From: Eucommia ulmoides
Taxonomy: Eukaryota > Streptophyta > Magnoliopsida > Garryales > Eucommiaceae
Assembly (NCBI GenBank): GCA_016647705.1
Contig: CM028335.1
Span: 39,810,712-39,874,711 of the forward strand
Length of the DNA: 64,000 nucleotides
Direction of reading: 5' to 3'
Notes under the pieces: generated by a model
Seen by the model: the letters and a program-made list of their open reading frames with translations, nothing else
Told to the model about the DNA's origin: nothing
Database searches by the model: none
Shown here: in pieces, positions 21,831 to 33,663 of the stretch
How the letters are laid out: every line of letters begins with the position of its first letter
Numbering within the stretch: position 1 is the stretch's first letter
Made by a program: the position numbers and the translations under genes

Positions 21831-23226
21831 TGCACGATGAGCGTTTGTCACACGCTCGCGTATTGACTACTCGCAAGTGCACGAGGTCCAATTTTAATAT
21901 AGTGGATCTTTAAGATCGGATATCATTCCCACAGGGCCGGTGTGAATAATTGAATACCGCAATTGGCATAGTCTCCTATTATCCAGACGGTTAAAGAAAT
22001 GATTTAAAATTAAACTAATTAAAACTAAGCTAAACTACAATTATTGAGTTAATCCTAACTAAATTGATTACCTAGGGATTGATTTCGTTCACTTAATACA
22101 TGTTTAATTTCGTTTAGTTAACAATAACGGAGTTTATGATATCCGACAATCTCGATTCGTAAACTCACTCGCCATCTCTCCCGAGTATAAGACGAGTGAA
22201 TACGTGACTTCGCGTCAACAAAGAGGTCCCCCTCAACATCTTAACGACGCTAGGTCACGTGAGTCTTTCCCTAATGTCATCGATTGCATACTGACTAACG
22301 CCCTCCCGGGTCGTTAGATCGTAACGATGTGTTTACCCTAGTCCGAATCCAGGGTTACCTCTTTCGAGTGTCAAACCCTGTATTCTCAAATCGAACCCTA
22401 ATACCTTAACAAGCATACTAAGATCATCATAAAATGATAAACACAATCAGATTTAAAAGCAAACAACCGTTAAAGAAACATATATTAAACCAAACGAGTA
22501 TTTACACAACTACATCGATCTCTAACTAATATTTAACTAATCTAACAGGATCTTGGCCATTGAAACTACAGACCAAGAGGGATTCATCATCATTTACAAT
22601 AAAATATTAAGTTACAAAGAGAGAAACAAAAAGAGAAATACCAAATCTTAAAGTGGAGTGGTTTCCACTTTTGCCGAAGATCGATCCGCCAATGTTTCCT
22701 CTTCTCCGGATGATGATTCTCCTCTTTGAGCTCTTTAAGATTGGCCAAGGATCAAGCTCCTAAGGTTAGGGACGTCCAAGCATCCAAGAGACTCAATGGA
22801 AATAGGAGAATGGATATTTATAGGTGCAAGGCTTCAAAATATCTGAAAATATCTTCTTTGCTATGCAGAGGTCACCGCCTAAGTGGTGGTTATGTCGGTT
22901 AACATTCTGATCGCTCACCGCCTAGGCTGAGGGACTACTCCAAACTTTCTGCCTTTTCACCGCCTAGGCCATGGGACTTTGGTCATTTTCAGCATCCTCT
23001 GCATTCTCACCACTGCGGAGGTTGCTTCTTTGCCACGGCAGTGGCTCTTGTGTTCTTGAAACCTTGTTTCTTCAACATTTTTTTACCATTTTCACTCATT
23101 TGTCGCTTGTTTGCATCCCTATACCTGAATTACATAAAAAACTACAAAAATATAATTAAATATTACTAATTCACTTAAAAACTACCAAATCCTGCTTAGA
23201 AGTAGATAGGTATTTTCTAACTATCA
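21831..23226 (-). repeat. 5' LTR of the nested Athila-like element
   Basis: 1396 bp, partner of 17571-19002. Lacks part of the palindrome array that the partner has near 18612-18690. Confidence 0.85.
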
Positions 23227-23808
23227 GGAGCAAAAACTTCAGTTGGGATAAAGATAGTGAGCATGCCTTGCAGTCCATCAAGGATTACCTGGGCTCCGTG
23301 GAGACCTTAGCCAAGGTTGAACCCAAGAAAGATCTATACCTATACCTAGTAGTTACCACTGTTACGATTAGCGTAGCTTTGGTAAAGGAAAGCGTAAGAG
23401 GGAAGAAGCCAGTGTTCTACATAGGCAAGTCACTGGCACCAGGAGAGACCCACTACACTGAGCTCGAGAAGCTCGCCCTACCTCTAATAACCGCAGCCCA
23501 AAAGCTGCAACCTTACTTCCAAGTGCATACAATCCATGTCTTGACTTCGTATCCACTTAGGGCAGTAATGCACAAACCAGAGACTTCAGGTCACCTCATG
23601 AAATGGGGGTAGAGATGGGAAAATTCTACGTAACTTACAAACCAAGGACAACAATCAAAGGCCAAGTATTGACTAATTTCATTGCTGAGCTGACGCCTCC
23701 AGAAGGAGCAACCATAGAGGATGGAGAATGTCTAGTAACTCTGATGAAACCTTGGAAATTATGGGTTGACGGAGCATAAAACTTATGAGGATATGGAGTT
23801 GGCACAAT
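23227..23808 (+). pseudogene. Tat RNase H, first domain and start of the second
   Basis: Continues the polyprotein after the nested element: FSWDKDSEHALQSIKDYLG, then LYLYLVVTTVTISVALV, ETHYTELEKLALPLI and LTSYPLRAVMHKPETSG, the usual Ty3/gypsy RNase H region. From about 23755 a second RNase H begins with WKLWVDGA (first catalytic Asp). Stops and a frame change near 23610. The solo LTR at 23809 cuts the second domain. Confidence 0.8.
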
Positions 23809-25122
23809 TGGTAGCGCAATATTATGTCGCTACTTTCACCGCAAGTGTACGATTCAAGTTTTAATAGAATGGGAAGAGTAGAGGTTGTCATATCTGCAAG
23901 GATTGGATTAGATCGTCGCTAATTACCACAATTATCGAAACCTAAATTTATTTAGGCAACTCAAATACAATTTTTGTTAATAAAATATACTAAACTAAGT
24001 TAATTAAACTAATTAAACTAATATACTAATATTGACGTTTAAGGGAGTAAATTTTCTAGGGATTAACTTCGTTCATTTAAACACATTCAATTTAATCAAG
24101 TTTACATTAACTGTATTCACACTATCCGACAATCTAGGTATCAAAATCTTACTCAATACCTCTCCCGAGTGTAAAGTGAATGAATACGTAACTTCGCGTC
24201 AATGCCAAAGTCCCCCTCTAACATTTATACGACACTTGGTCACATGAGTCTCGCCCCAACCTCATGGATTGTATACTTTCTAACGCCCTCTCAGGCCATT
24301 AAATCATCACATTGTGTTTAAACCCTAGTCCGAATCCGGGATTATCTCTCCCGAGTATCAAATCCCGTATTCTCAATATATCATAACAAGCATATAATAA
24401 TGGAAGAACGGTAAACACAATCGAATATAAATGAACAACTGATAACGAAATAAGGATTAAACAAATGACGTTTTCATAAACGAATCGCTCCCTAGAAAAT
24501 ATATGTTTAGTTTATCATGGCCATAACCACATATACAACAATATAAAAGCTAAACATATACAAGATTATCAACCAAAACTAAGAAATAAAGAGAGAAACA
24601 AGGAGACTAGCCATTATCCAAAGAACTGACGCTAAAACTACTCCGAGAACGTTTTCTCTTCTTGGCTTTGTGATCTTATCTTGGTTGATAGGGTTTGGAG
24701 CTCCATATTTAGTCCTAAAAATGTGGTTGGTATGTTGGGAGAAAAGGGAAGATATAAGGGATCAAAAATATCTCAAAAATATGCTAAAATATCATTGCAA
24801 CCTGGTGTCGAACCGTTGCAGTGGTGGGAAGTCAGTAGGCATTCTGCTAGATGACCGTTATAGCGGTGGAAGGGCATAAGGTTTCTGGTTTATTGATCGC
24901 TACAGCGGTGGGCCTACAGTCTTGAACTTGCCTTCTTTGCTCTTTTTCCACAATTTTTCCACTAACGTTCCACCGATTTACTCGTTTATGGACCGTTTTT
25001 ATCCCTTTTTGTCCCAAACACCTAATTTATAACAAAATAAATAAAAACATATTAACACATATTAAAATACTATAATAATACTCAAAAACTACCAAAATCG
25101 ACTTATAGACAAATTCTACCTA
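23809..25122 (-). repeat. Solo Athila-like LTR inside the second RNase H
   Basis: Plus strand starts TGGTAGCGCAATATTATG and ends TTCTACCTA; the TCA expected at the outer end has been lost. Candidate duplication ACAAT (23804-23808) / GCAAT (25123-25127). Removing the LTR and one duplication restores the RNase H frame exactly, which confirms the borders. Confidence 0.75.
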
Positions 25123-25431
25123 GCAATAGTCCTGGAAACCCCGGAGGGAGATCAACTCAAGAGGGCCATACAGCTCGGATTCAGAGCGTCCAACAACGAG
25201 ACAAAGTACAAAGAGGTAATCTTAGGCCTGACCTTATACAAGGAGTTAGGGGCCCACGATATGGTGGTCAGGTCAGATTCACAACTCGTGGTCAACCAAA
25301 TAAACAAAGCTTACGTGGTCAATAAAGAGAGGCTACGTCTCTACAATGATTAAGTAAAGGAGATTATGAAGACCTTGAAAAACTGCAAAGTTGAAGCTAT
25401 TCCAAGAACAGAGAATGAGAAGGCTAATACG
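25123..25431 (+). pseudogene. Second (Tat-type) RNase H domain, C-terminal part
   Basis: VLETPEGDQLKRAI, then FRASNNETKYKEVI with the catalytic Glu, and VVRSDSQLVVNQIN with the second Asp. The last position, where Asp follows Ala in active enzymes, reads Asn (ENEKAN). One in-frame stop (TAA near 25353). The element at 25432 interrupts the domain end. An additional RNase H of this kind is known from Tat elements. Confidence 0.8.
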
Positions 25432-26809
25432 TGATAGGTGTAAATTACCTATCTATTTTCAAACCGAACATTATTAGTTTTCGAGTACGTTTTAATATGT
25501 TTTTATGTGTTTTTGTATAAATCAAGTGTTTGAGGTGAAAATGCATGAAAATGGATAAAAAATGATCGTATCGGATCAAGAACGGTGGAAGAACAGTAGG
25601 AAAACAAGCACGAGGGCAATATTATGAAAGGTCTCACCGCCTCCGCGTCCAGACCACCGCCGACGCGGTGAATGCAAGAGAGGGGCTTAAGTTGCTGTAA
25701 ACTCACCGCCACAATAGTGAAATTGTAGAGAAGTCCCTAATCTCATCGCCTTTTCCACCACTGCGGCAAACACTGTGCCGACATGCCCACCGCAGCGGTG
25801 GTCACCTCTACACAGATTTAGGATATTTTTGGCTCCTTATTTTTTCTCCTCCCCTCTCCTCTGGCCATTAGAGATCTGTGAGGGTTATAATATTTTAGAG
25901 AGAGGTTTTGGGAGTGTCCAACCAATTTCGAAGGAGAAAAACACATTGCGAAGAAGGAGAACTGATCCCGAAGCGTTTTTAGCGGCAAATCTTCAGACTA
26001 CGGCTAAGTTTCTTTTGTTTCTTATTTATTTTATGAACTTCAATAGTTAGTTGAGCACGTTTAGCTCCTATTTTATTGTATAAATGGTTATATCCATGAG
26101 CTAAATGGATTTTGTCTAGAGATTAATATAATTTATGAAATTGTTGTTTGTTTGAGTTTGTGTTTTGTTTAATGGTTGTTTTTCGCTATTTTAATTGTGT
26201 TTTCCGTGTTGACATGATATTATTCTTAGCTAGATAAAATGAGAATATGGGGTTTGACACTTGGGAGAGCTAACCCCGAATTCGGACTAGGGTAAACACA
26301 ATGCGACGATCTAATAACCCGGGAAGGAGTTGGAAAGTGTGCAATCAATGAAGTTGGGGCGAGACTCACGTGACCTAGGGTTGTTAAGATACTGAGGGGG
26401 ACTTATTCATTGACGCGAAGTCGCATATTCTCTTAGTCTTACACTCGGGAGAGGTGGAAAGTGAGTTTATGAACAGAGATTGTCGAATAAGTTGAACGCC
26501 GTTAACATAAACTAAAACGAAATCAAACGCATTGAAGTAAATGAAATTAACCCCTAGGCAATATACTTCCCTTAACCATATCATATTAATATTAGTATAG
26601 TTAATTTAATTAGATTAATTAACTTAGTATAAGTATTAATTAATTAAACACATTTTTATCGCCTAGATAAAGTTAGGTCATGATAATCGCGGTACTCGAT
26701 AATAATCTCAACCAATCCCCGTGAACACGATACCCTTACTCTCCCTACCTATACTAAAACTTGACCTGTATACTTGCGATGAAAGTAGCATCGTATTTAC
26801 GCGCTACCA
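25432..26809 (+). repeat. 5' LTR of the Athila-like element
   Basis: 1378 bp, TGATAGGTGTAAATTACC to TTTACGCGCTACCA. Contains imperfect CACCGC...GCGGTG palindromes around 25636-25800. Confidence 0.88.
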
Positions 26810-26815
26810 AGTTTT

Positions 26816-26833
26816 TGGCGCCGTTGCCGAGGA
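26816..26833 (+). other. tRNA-Asp primer-binding site
   Basis: TGGCGCCGTTGCCGAGGA, six bases after the LTR, one mismatch to the complement of plant tRNA-Asp. Confidence 0.85.
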
Positions 26834-26955
26834 TTGTGTTTTTAGATTATTATTGATATTGTGAGTAAATGACCCAATTTTACTTGAGGTATTTCTTTTG
26901 TTTATAATTTTTCCTTTGTAGTTTTTGTTTTTGTTTTCCTATAGGGTGCTTGAAG

Positions 26956-27915
26956 ATGTTAGATCAACAAGTACTCTTGCGTTTCTTTCAACTAGATTCC
27001 AAGCCATTTTATAGTGCTTGGGATCGATATAAGGAATTGCTACTTCAGTTTTCGAACCATGGGTTCTCGAGGGAATGTCAACTCCTGAATTTCCTCGATG
27101 GGTTACAAGTCATAACCAAAACTTGGGTGGAATGAGGAAATGCTAGCACCTCTTTCTACGACCTAACCGCGGATGAAGCTATTTGGTCGTTGGAGGAAAT
27201 AGCGGCCTATGATTATCAGATTTGGAATTATTTACCAAGTCACCAAAGCTTAGCAGATAGTTTCAATACTACGGTGCCATGGATTGACATTCCAGATCAA
27301 GAGGAGGAGTCTTCCCCTACCATAGAAGAAATGTTCGCTATAGTTATGGGGGTAACTCAGAGATTCTTGAGGGAGACGCATGACTGGATCAACGAGCACG
27401 AGAATCGTTTTGATTATTTTGAGACGGTCTGTGCCAACATTAAAACGACCATAATGTCTTTGCAGATGCAAATCGGTTAGCTTATCTGCTTTGTTGAGGC
27501 CGAGATAGATACAGTGGCATCTAGAGGCGAACAAGTCGAATCATATTGTGAAAGCCATCTGGAGGAACCGGAGACAAGCGGGAGGTACTTGGGTGAGATC
27601 GATGAAAATTCACATATTAATCATTATGAATTTTCACCGTTTGAATTCCAGCTCATGACGCTGTAGTCGATCCAAGATAATCACATCTACGAGGATCCGA
27701 TGTGGCTCACTAGTCCTTCGCCGCCTTTAGCAACGTCCTTTCATGCCCACCAAGTACTTGAGCCAGTAAGGTATGATGTTGAAATATTGAGCCATCCAGA
27801 GCAATATCTCTCCAGTCTTGAGGGCGTTTTAAACCAAGATCCGTACGTGGTGTTATTTGACACGTACTACAGGCAAAAGCCGCTCTTTGACGAGTACCTC
27901 GGCGTGTCAGGCTAA
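26956..27915 (+). pseudogene. Athila-type gag-like protein, 320 codons, three in-frame stops
   Basis: A single frame from ATG 26956 to TAA-type end at 27913-27915, broken only by stops at 27133 (TGA), 27478 (TAG) and 27664 (TAG). Residues 5-60 carry the gag signature W-R-KELL...HGFSRECQLLNFLDGLQ; residues 62-95 match the following helix (SFYDLTADEAIWSLEEIA). The middle is acidic. The C-terminal 75 residues (IYEDPMWLT...NQDP...DTYY...PLFDE) match the frame at 62581-63426 and are of unknown function. The frame has no zinc knuckle and no pol. Confidence 0.75.
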
Positions 27916-27935
27916 TGACCATAAACCAAGCACTT

Positions 27936-27953
27936 CTTGGGAGGCAACCCAAG
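27936..27953 (+). other. Conserved hairpin CTTGGGAGGCAACCCAAG
   Basis: Perfect 6-bp stem with an AGGCAA loop, about 20 bases after the gag-like stop. The same 18 bases, with the preceding AAACCAAG, occur at 63394-63411 in the other gag-bearing copy. Confidence 0.75.
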
Positions 27954-28802
27954 GAACAAAATAAGTTAGATCCATCTCCGTCGACTTGAGTCAGAGGCGA
28001 GATTTTCTCGCCTCCCAAGTACGTGTTTTAAACCCCCGTCTTCAATATCATGCTATATATTGTTGTTGGGGATCATTGACGGGTCGTTTTGGGCATTACC
28101 TATGTTAAGTTGGTGGTGATTGGTTAGTATGTTTAGTATATGTTTTAGTTGTAGTTTATGTTTTATTGTTTTTATCATGTGCATGTTTGTTTAGGATTAG
28201 TTTGTTTAGTTGAGTTGTTTTGTGCTGAGTTTTGACGTCATCTGGGCCTTTACCTGATGATAAGTCTGTCCCCTGATTGTTTATTGAGGTTGAGCGTAAT
28301 GCTCATTCATGTGTATTCTGTGTGCTTAACGTATCGTCTTAGTAAAATTTATTGTAGATCCTAAATGCACGAGCACGTAAACTCAATATAGCACTATCTA
28401 ATTGAATTGAAAACGATTATCCTTCACTCAATTTCATGACAATAGGAATTCTAGAACTTTATTTGGGGGAAATTCGAGGTGAAATCCTGGGCGAGGTAGT
28501 TCGAAATATATAATTTAGGCATTCATTTGATCCCATGAGCCTTTTAAAGTCTACCATGCAATATCAATATCCCTCGTTACCCTGTCGAAACCTTTAAACC
28601 GTTTCAATTCTGAACACTTAACCAATACCACGTGACCGATTAAGCTTCTTTCCAAACCTATATTGCTTAACCGAAGGCACAAATTTGAGAGAATCAAGTT
28701 AGCAGTTGCAAATGCTACTTGAAGTGAGCGGTTGGGTTTAGGGCGAACTTTGTATTGGTTCGGTATTTGAGTACTCACTTGTTGTTTTTGTTTGTTTTTC
28801 AT

Positions 28803-28843
28803 ACACCCCTCAAATTGTAACAATTGAATAAGTTTGGGGGTGT
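28803..28843 (+). other. Conserved stem-loop ACACCCC...GGGGTGT
   Basis: ACACCCC pairs with GGGGTGT across about 27 nt. Matches the structure at 19688-19731 in the minus-strand relative. Confidence 0.55.
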
Positions 28844-29499
28844 GTTCGTAACAAAAAAATAAAATAAAATAAATCAATTATACATACAGTTTTTATTTTC
28901 CGTTTCTTTTTGACAAGTGAATACAAAGTTCTAAAATTTATGATCGAGGTTGTTTCAATTATATCTATGGGGTTTCGAGAGTAAGAAAAATCCAAGCATG
29001 TGCCTCGGGTATCATCACGTTAATGACGATTAACTTGTTTTGTATTTCCGATATACACGTGGCCATTATTCCAAAATCGAACCAAGCCCTAATGATCTTC
29101 AAGAACTTCGAAGCCTACATTAGTGGAGAATAGATCTTGGGTCAAGCATATAGATTCCCTATACCTAAAAGGTTTTAGTCATGAACTTTATTGAGGTATA
29201 ATCCCATCTAATCAACGGATCATTATATATTTGAGTTTAATAACATACACTTTAACAGGATCTAGAATGACGCTTACTATTTTTGAACGTTGAAATTCTA
29301 GAACACCATGTCGTGTGATTTATGCTTGAACTTGATAGGATTGGGGGCCGATGAGGGAAAAATCGTTTAGCTGATCGATGATAATCAAAACTTGCACATT
29401 TTTGTCCTTAGTATTTTTCGTTTTTAGTTCTCAATTTCGTAATTAATTTTTACATTTTCTTGCATTGTGTGGGTTTTTTGCTCAAGGACTAGAAAAATT

Positions 29500-29516
29500 C
29501 TGAGTTTAGGGGTATT
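29500..29516 (+). other. Purine tract before the 3' LTR
   Basis: GAGTTTAGGGGTATT lies next to TGATAGG, preceded by the conserved CTCAAGGACTAGAAAAAT. The copy at 19003 has the same arrangement on minus. Confidence 0.5.
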
Positions 29517-30925
29517 TGATAGGTGTAAATTACCTATCTATTTCCAAACCGAACATTGTTAGTTTTCGAGTACGTTTAGTACGTTTTAATATGTTTTTAC
29601 GTGTTTTTGCATAAATCAGGTGTTTGAGGTGAAAATGCATGAAAAATGGATAAAAAACAATTATATCAGATCAAGAACGGTGGAAGAATGGTGGGAAAAC
29701 AAGCATGAGGGCAATATTCTGAAAGGTAGCCTACCGTCTCGGCGTCTAGACCACCGCCGAAGCGGTGAATATGCAGAGAGGGGCTTAAGTTGCTGTAAAC
29801 TCACTACCACAGTGATGATATCCACTGCTGTGGTGGTGAAACTGTAGAGAAGTCCCTGATCTCACCGCCTTTTCCACCGCAATGGCGAACACTGTGCCGA
29901 TATGCCCACCGCCTTGGCGATCACCTCTACACAGATATAGGATATTTTTGGCTCCCTATTTCTTCTCCTCCCCTCTTCTCCGGCCATTAAAGATCCATGA
30001 GGGTCCTAATATTTTAGCGAGGTTTTGGGAGTGTTCAACCAATTCCGAAGGAGAAAAACACATTGCGAAGAAGGAGAAGCAATCTCGAAGCATTTTTAGC
30101 GGCAAATCTTCGGACTACGACTAAGTTTCTTTTATTTCTTCTTTATTTTCTTAACTTCAGTAGTTAGTTAAGCACGTTTAGCTCCTATTTTATTGTATAA
30201 ACGGTAATGGCCATGTGCTAAACGAATTTTGTCTAGGGATTAATATAATTTATGAAATTGTTGTTTGTTTGAGTTTGTGTTTTGTTTAATGGTTGTTCTT
30301 CGCTATTTTGATTGTGTCTGCCATGTTGACATGATATTATTCTTAGATAGATATAATGAGAATACGGGGTTTGACACTCGGGAGAGGTAACCCCGAATTC
30401 GGAGTAGGATAAACACAACGCGACGATCCAATAACGCGGTAGGGAGTTGGAGAGTATGCAATCAATGACGTTGGGGCGAGACTCATGTGACCTAGGGTCA
30501 TTAAGACGTTGAGGGGGACTGATTCATTGACACGAAGTCATGTTTTCCCTCGTCTTACACTTGGGAGAGGTGGCGAGTGAGTTTACGAACCGAGATTATC
30601 GGATAAGTCGAACGCCGTTAACGTAAACTAAAACAAAATCAAACGCATTTAAGTAAATAAAGTTAATCCCTAGGTAATCTACTTCCCTTAACCGTCTCAT
30701 ATTAATATTAGTATAGTTAATTTAATTAGATTAATTAACTTAGGATTAATATTAATTAGTTAAACGCATTTTTATTGCCTAGATAAAGTTAGGTCATGAT
30801 AATCGCGGTACTCGATAATAATCTCAACCAATCCCCGTGAACATGACACTCTTAGTCTCCCTACCTATACAAAAACTTGACCTGTATACTTGCTGTGAAA
30901 GTAGCGTCGTATTTACGCGCTACCA
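29517..30925 (+). repeat. 3' LTR of the Athila-like element
   Basis: 1409 bp, partner of 25432-26809, ending TTTACGCGCTACCA. Palindrome variants lie at about 29730-29930. Confidence 0.88.
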
Positions 30926-32294
30926 ATACACATCAGTACTAGCGTCGACCTTTGGTCCAGATTAGTAGTCCAAGATGGTGGACTATTTAGAGTAGTCGTC
31001 TGTATCAGCTCAGACCAAATCCTGTGCATGCATTGGAGAGCTGGGATAAGATGAAGACTGGAGAACTCCTTTGGTACGCTACTTGAATGAGGGAACACTA
31101 CCAGACAACAAGGAGGCAGCCTAAAAAGTCTTGTATAAGGTGGCAAGATATGTCATGATGGATGGAAAATTATATCAAAGATCATTCACACAGACTTTAA
31201 TGCTCTGCTTACGGCTAAATAAAGCCGCCTATGTAATGCAAGAAATTCATAAAGGAATTTGTGGGAACCATCCAAGTAGAAAAATCTTATCACACAAGAC
31301 ACTTATAATCAGGTGTTATTGGCCAACCATGCGCAGTGACGCGAATGAATACGTTAGAAAGTGTGACAAATTCTAGTGATTCACGAATGATATCCGAGTC
31401 TCTTCCCAACCACAAACACCTATCCACAACCCATAGCCCGTTACCTAGTAGGGCATAAACATCATAGGACCATTTACACCAGCACCTGGGAACAAGAGGT
31501 GTTTGTTGGTAGTGATCGATTACTTTACCAAATAGGAAGAAGCTGAGGCATTCATGATAGTAGGAGAGAATAAAGTCAAGAACTTTCTTTGGAAACAAGT
31601 GATATGTCATTTTGGCAACCCGGTAGTATTGATATCAGATAATAGGACCCTCTATACCAGGGGAAAAATTGCTTGGATGATCAACAAACTCAAAATACAA
31701 CATCAGACGTCAAGCCCCGCTTATCCACAAGAGAATTGGTAAGCAGATGTGACAAACAGATCAATCAAGGAAGCTCTAAAAAAATGGTTGGATAATACCA
31801 ACGGCAAATGGGTGGAAGAGCTGCCTATAATCTTGTGGGCCCACTGTACCATTGCAAGCACAACCACAGGAGAAACGCCCTATTCTATGATATATTGCAC
31901 GGAGGCAGTAGTCCCAGTAGAGATCGATTTGCCTTCAAGACGTGATAGCACGATCCATCTCATAGAAAATGAGGGAGCGGTACGCCGAGAGTTAGATCAC
32001 CTAGAAGAGAAACGAGACTAGGCAACAATGAGGATAGAAACCTACAAATCAAAGATAGCAAGGACATTTAACCATGTAGTTTGCCCAAAACACTTCACGG
32101 TGGGAAAGCTAGTACTTCGGAGGGTGATGACATATTGCCCAGAACCTCAACTAGGAAAACTAACCCCTACTTGGGAAGGTCCTTGCAAGGTGATCAAGGT
32201 GTATAGACGTGGGATGTATTGGTTCAAAAATCTAGATAGAGTCCTAATCCCCCGGCTATGGAACATTGCGCATTTGAGAAAATACTTCGTGTAA
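30926..32294 (+). pseudogene. Tat integrase, full length but inactive
   Basis: From 31131 to the TAA at 32292-32294 everything is in one frame, with several nonsense codons. The zinc-binding N-terminus has both His (in IHKGICGNHPSRK) and one Cys of CDKF; the last Cys is replaced by Phe. The core has the first Asp (LLVVIDYFTK) and the second (LISDNRTLY, Gly changed to Arg). The catalytic Glu region reads PQENW-stop-ADV, so Glu is lost. The C-terminal module (GKLTPTWEGPCKVI) is complete. The upstream 200 bp includes RNase H-integrase linker sequence (DWRTPLV). Confidence 0.85.
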
Positions 32295-32384
32295 GTCTCC
32301 TAACTATCCCTACACTTAAAACTTGAAGTAGATTGAAAGTGGGTTTCCAAGATCAGCTCACCCACTAACTAAGATCAACTCACC

Positions 32385-32870
32385 CACTAACTGAGTAGCC
32401 AAGATCAGCTCCTTATTGAACTACCTAGCCCAGTTCAAGTGCCAACCAAACTGACCAACCCAATTTGTCAATGTTGGCTGAGTTGTCAAGGTCAGCCCAA
32501 CTAAAATGTAACTGCCTAGCCTAGTTCACATGCAAACTAAACTGCCCAGCCCAGTTTGTTAAAGTTGGCTGAGCTGCCAAAACCAACCCAACTAAAACAT
32601 AACTGCCTAACTCAGTTCACGTATAGACCAAACTGCCCAACCCAATTTGTCAAAGTTGGCTTAGCTGCCAAGGCCAACCAAACTAAAATGTAATTTCCTA
32701 GTCCGATTCACGTATAGAGCAAACTGCCTAGCCCAGTTTTTCAAAGTTGGCTGAGCTACAAGGCCAGCCTAACTAAAACATAACTGCCAATCCCAGTTCA
32801 CGTATAAACCAAACTGCTCAGCTAAGTTTTTTAAAAGCAAGACCAGCCCAATGGACAAATGAAATACCAA
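32385..32870 (+). repeat. 91-bp tandem repeat in the Tat 3' untranslated region
   Basis: About five units; the marker GTTGGCT recurs at 32473, 32564, 32655 and 32746, exactly 91 bp apart. Each unit contains CCCAGTTTGT...AAGTTGGCTGAGCTGCC and CCAACCCAACTAAAACATAA, in part. It lies directly after integrase. Confidence 0.85.
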
Positions 32871-33663
32871 GTTCAGTTCACCCTAGGGCTAACAAGATCA
32901 GCCCACCAGTAATTGGCTCAGTACGGCCGGAACAGGTCAGGTCAACACGACGTACCAACTAAGCTGCTTGTCTTAAGTTGCCCAGACTAATTACAACTGC
33001 TCATTTGATGACTAACACGCAATGTTCAGGTCAGAAAGCATATTATTTATCTATCTGTTAAAACTCATTCAATTGATAACACGTTTACTACTTAAACCCA
33101 ATATGGATGAGAGCAGAGGGATAGAAATAATATAAAATAAAATAAAAAATTAACTACGGTTCACATCAAGTCTATCACTTAAACTTGTTTTAAAAGGGGA
33201 AATCGAATTTGGTTCACCCTTGTTACCCAGATTTTGTTTAATCTTAAAGCACGAGATTTGAGGACATATACTCTGTGCACGAATAATGTTTAAACACAAG
33301 TTTTATTTCAAAAAATCATAAGTTCAATAGTTTCACATGAACAACGAATTTATCATTATAATCCAAAATATGAGAATACAGGAATTTCTTGAACTTATTA
33401 CTTCTTACCACGGAGTCAATACACAACAGAGGTAATTACATCTCAAGAATCCTACTAGAAGTATTGTTGTTTTCTAGTCTTAAACTTATCACTTATTACT
33501 ATGGAGTTGAAACAGGAAAAAAGAACTACATCTATTATTCAAGAAATGCGCTTAAGATTTTTTTTAAAACATGTAGGGGCTTATTTAGTAACTAATAAGC
33601 ATGTACTATTCAAAAAAAAAAAAGGCTCTTGAGGCTTTTTTTCAAAAATAATAAAAATAAAAA
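32871..33663. other. Untranslated region of the Tat element
   Basis: No supportable gene. Two similar phrases around 33390 and 33475 (CTTATTACT and flanks) suggest a short local duplication. Confidence 0.4.

Larger units (their letters stand above)
17571..23226 (-). mobile_element. Athila-like non-autonomous LTR element (minus), no coding capacity seen
   Basis: Two LTRs (17571-19002 and 21831-23226) flank a 2.8-kb internal region with a tRNA-Asp primer site beside the right LTR, so the element reads right to left. Target duplication GGAAC (17566-17570) / GGAGC (23227-23231), one change. LTRs differ by several percent by eye, less than those of the host Tat element, as nesting requires. The internal region has no gag, RT or integrase frame. 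It shares with 25432-30925 the hairpin near 19688 and the terminal block ending in GGTATTTGATAGG. Confidence 0.85.
25432..30925 (+). mobile_element. Athila-like non-autonomous LTR element with gag-like ORF
   Basis: LTRs 25432-26809 and 29517-30925, tRNA-Asp primer site at 26816-26833, 2.7-kb internal region, purine tract before the right LTR. Target duplication ATACG (25427-25431) / ATACA (30926-30930). It encodes only a broken gag-like protein (26956-27915); there is no room for pol. LTR identity by eye is clearly higher than that of the surrounding Tat element. Confidence 0.88.
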
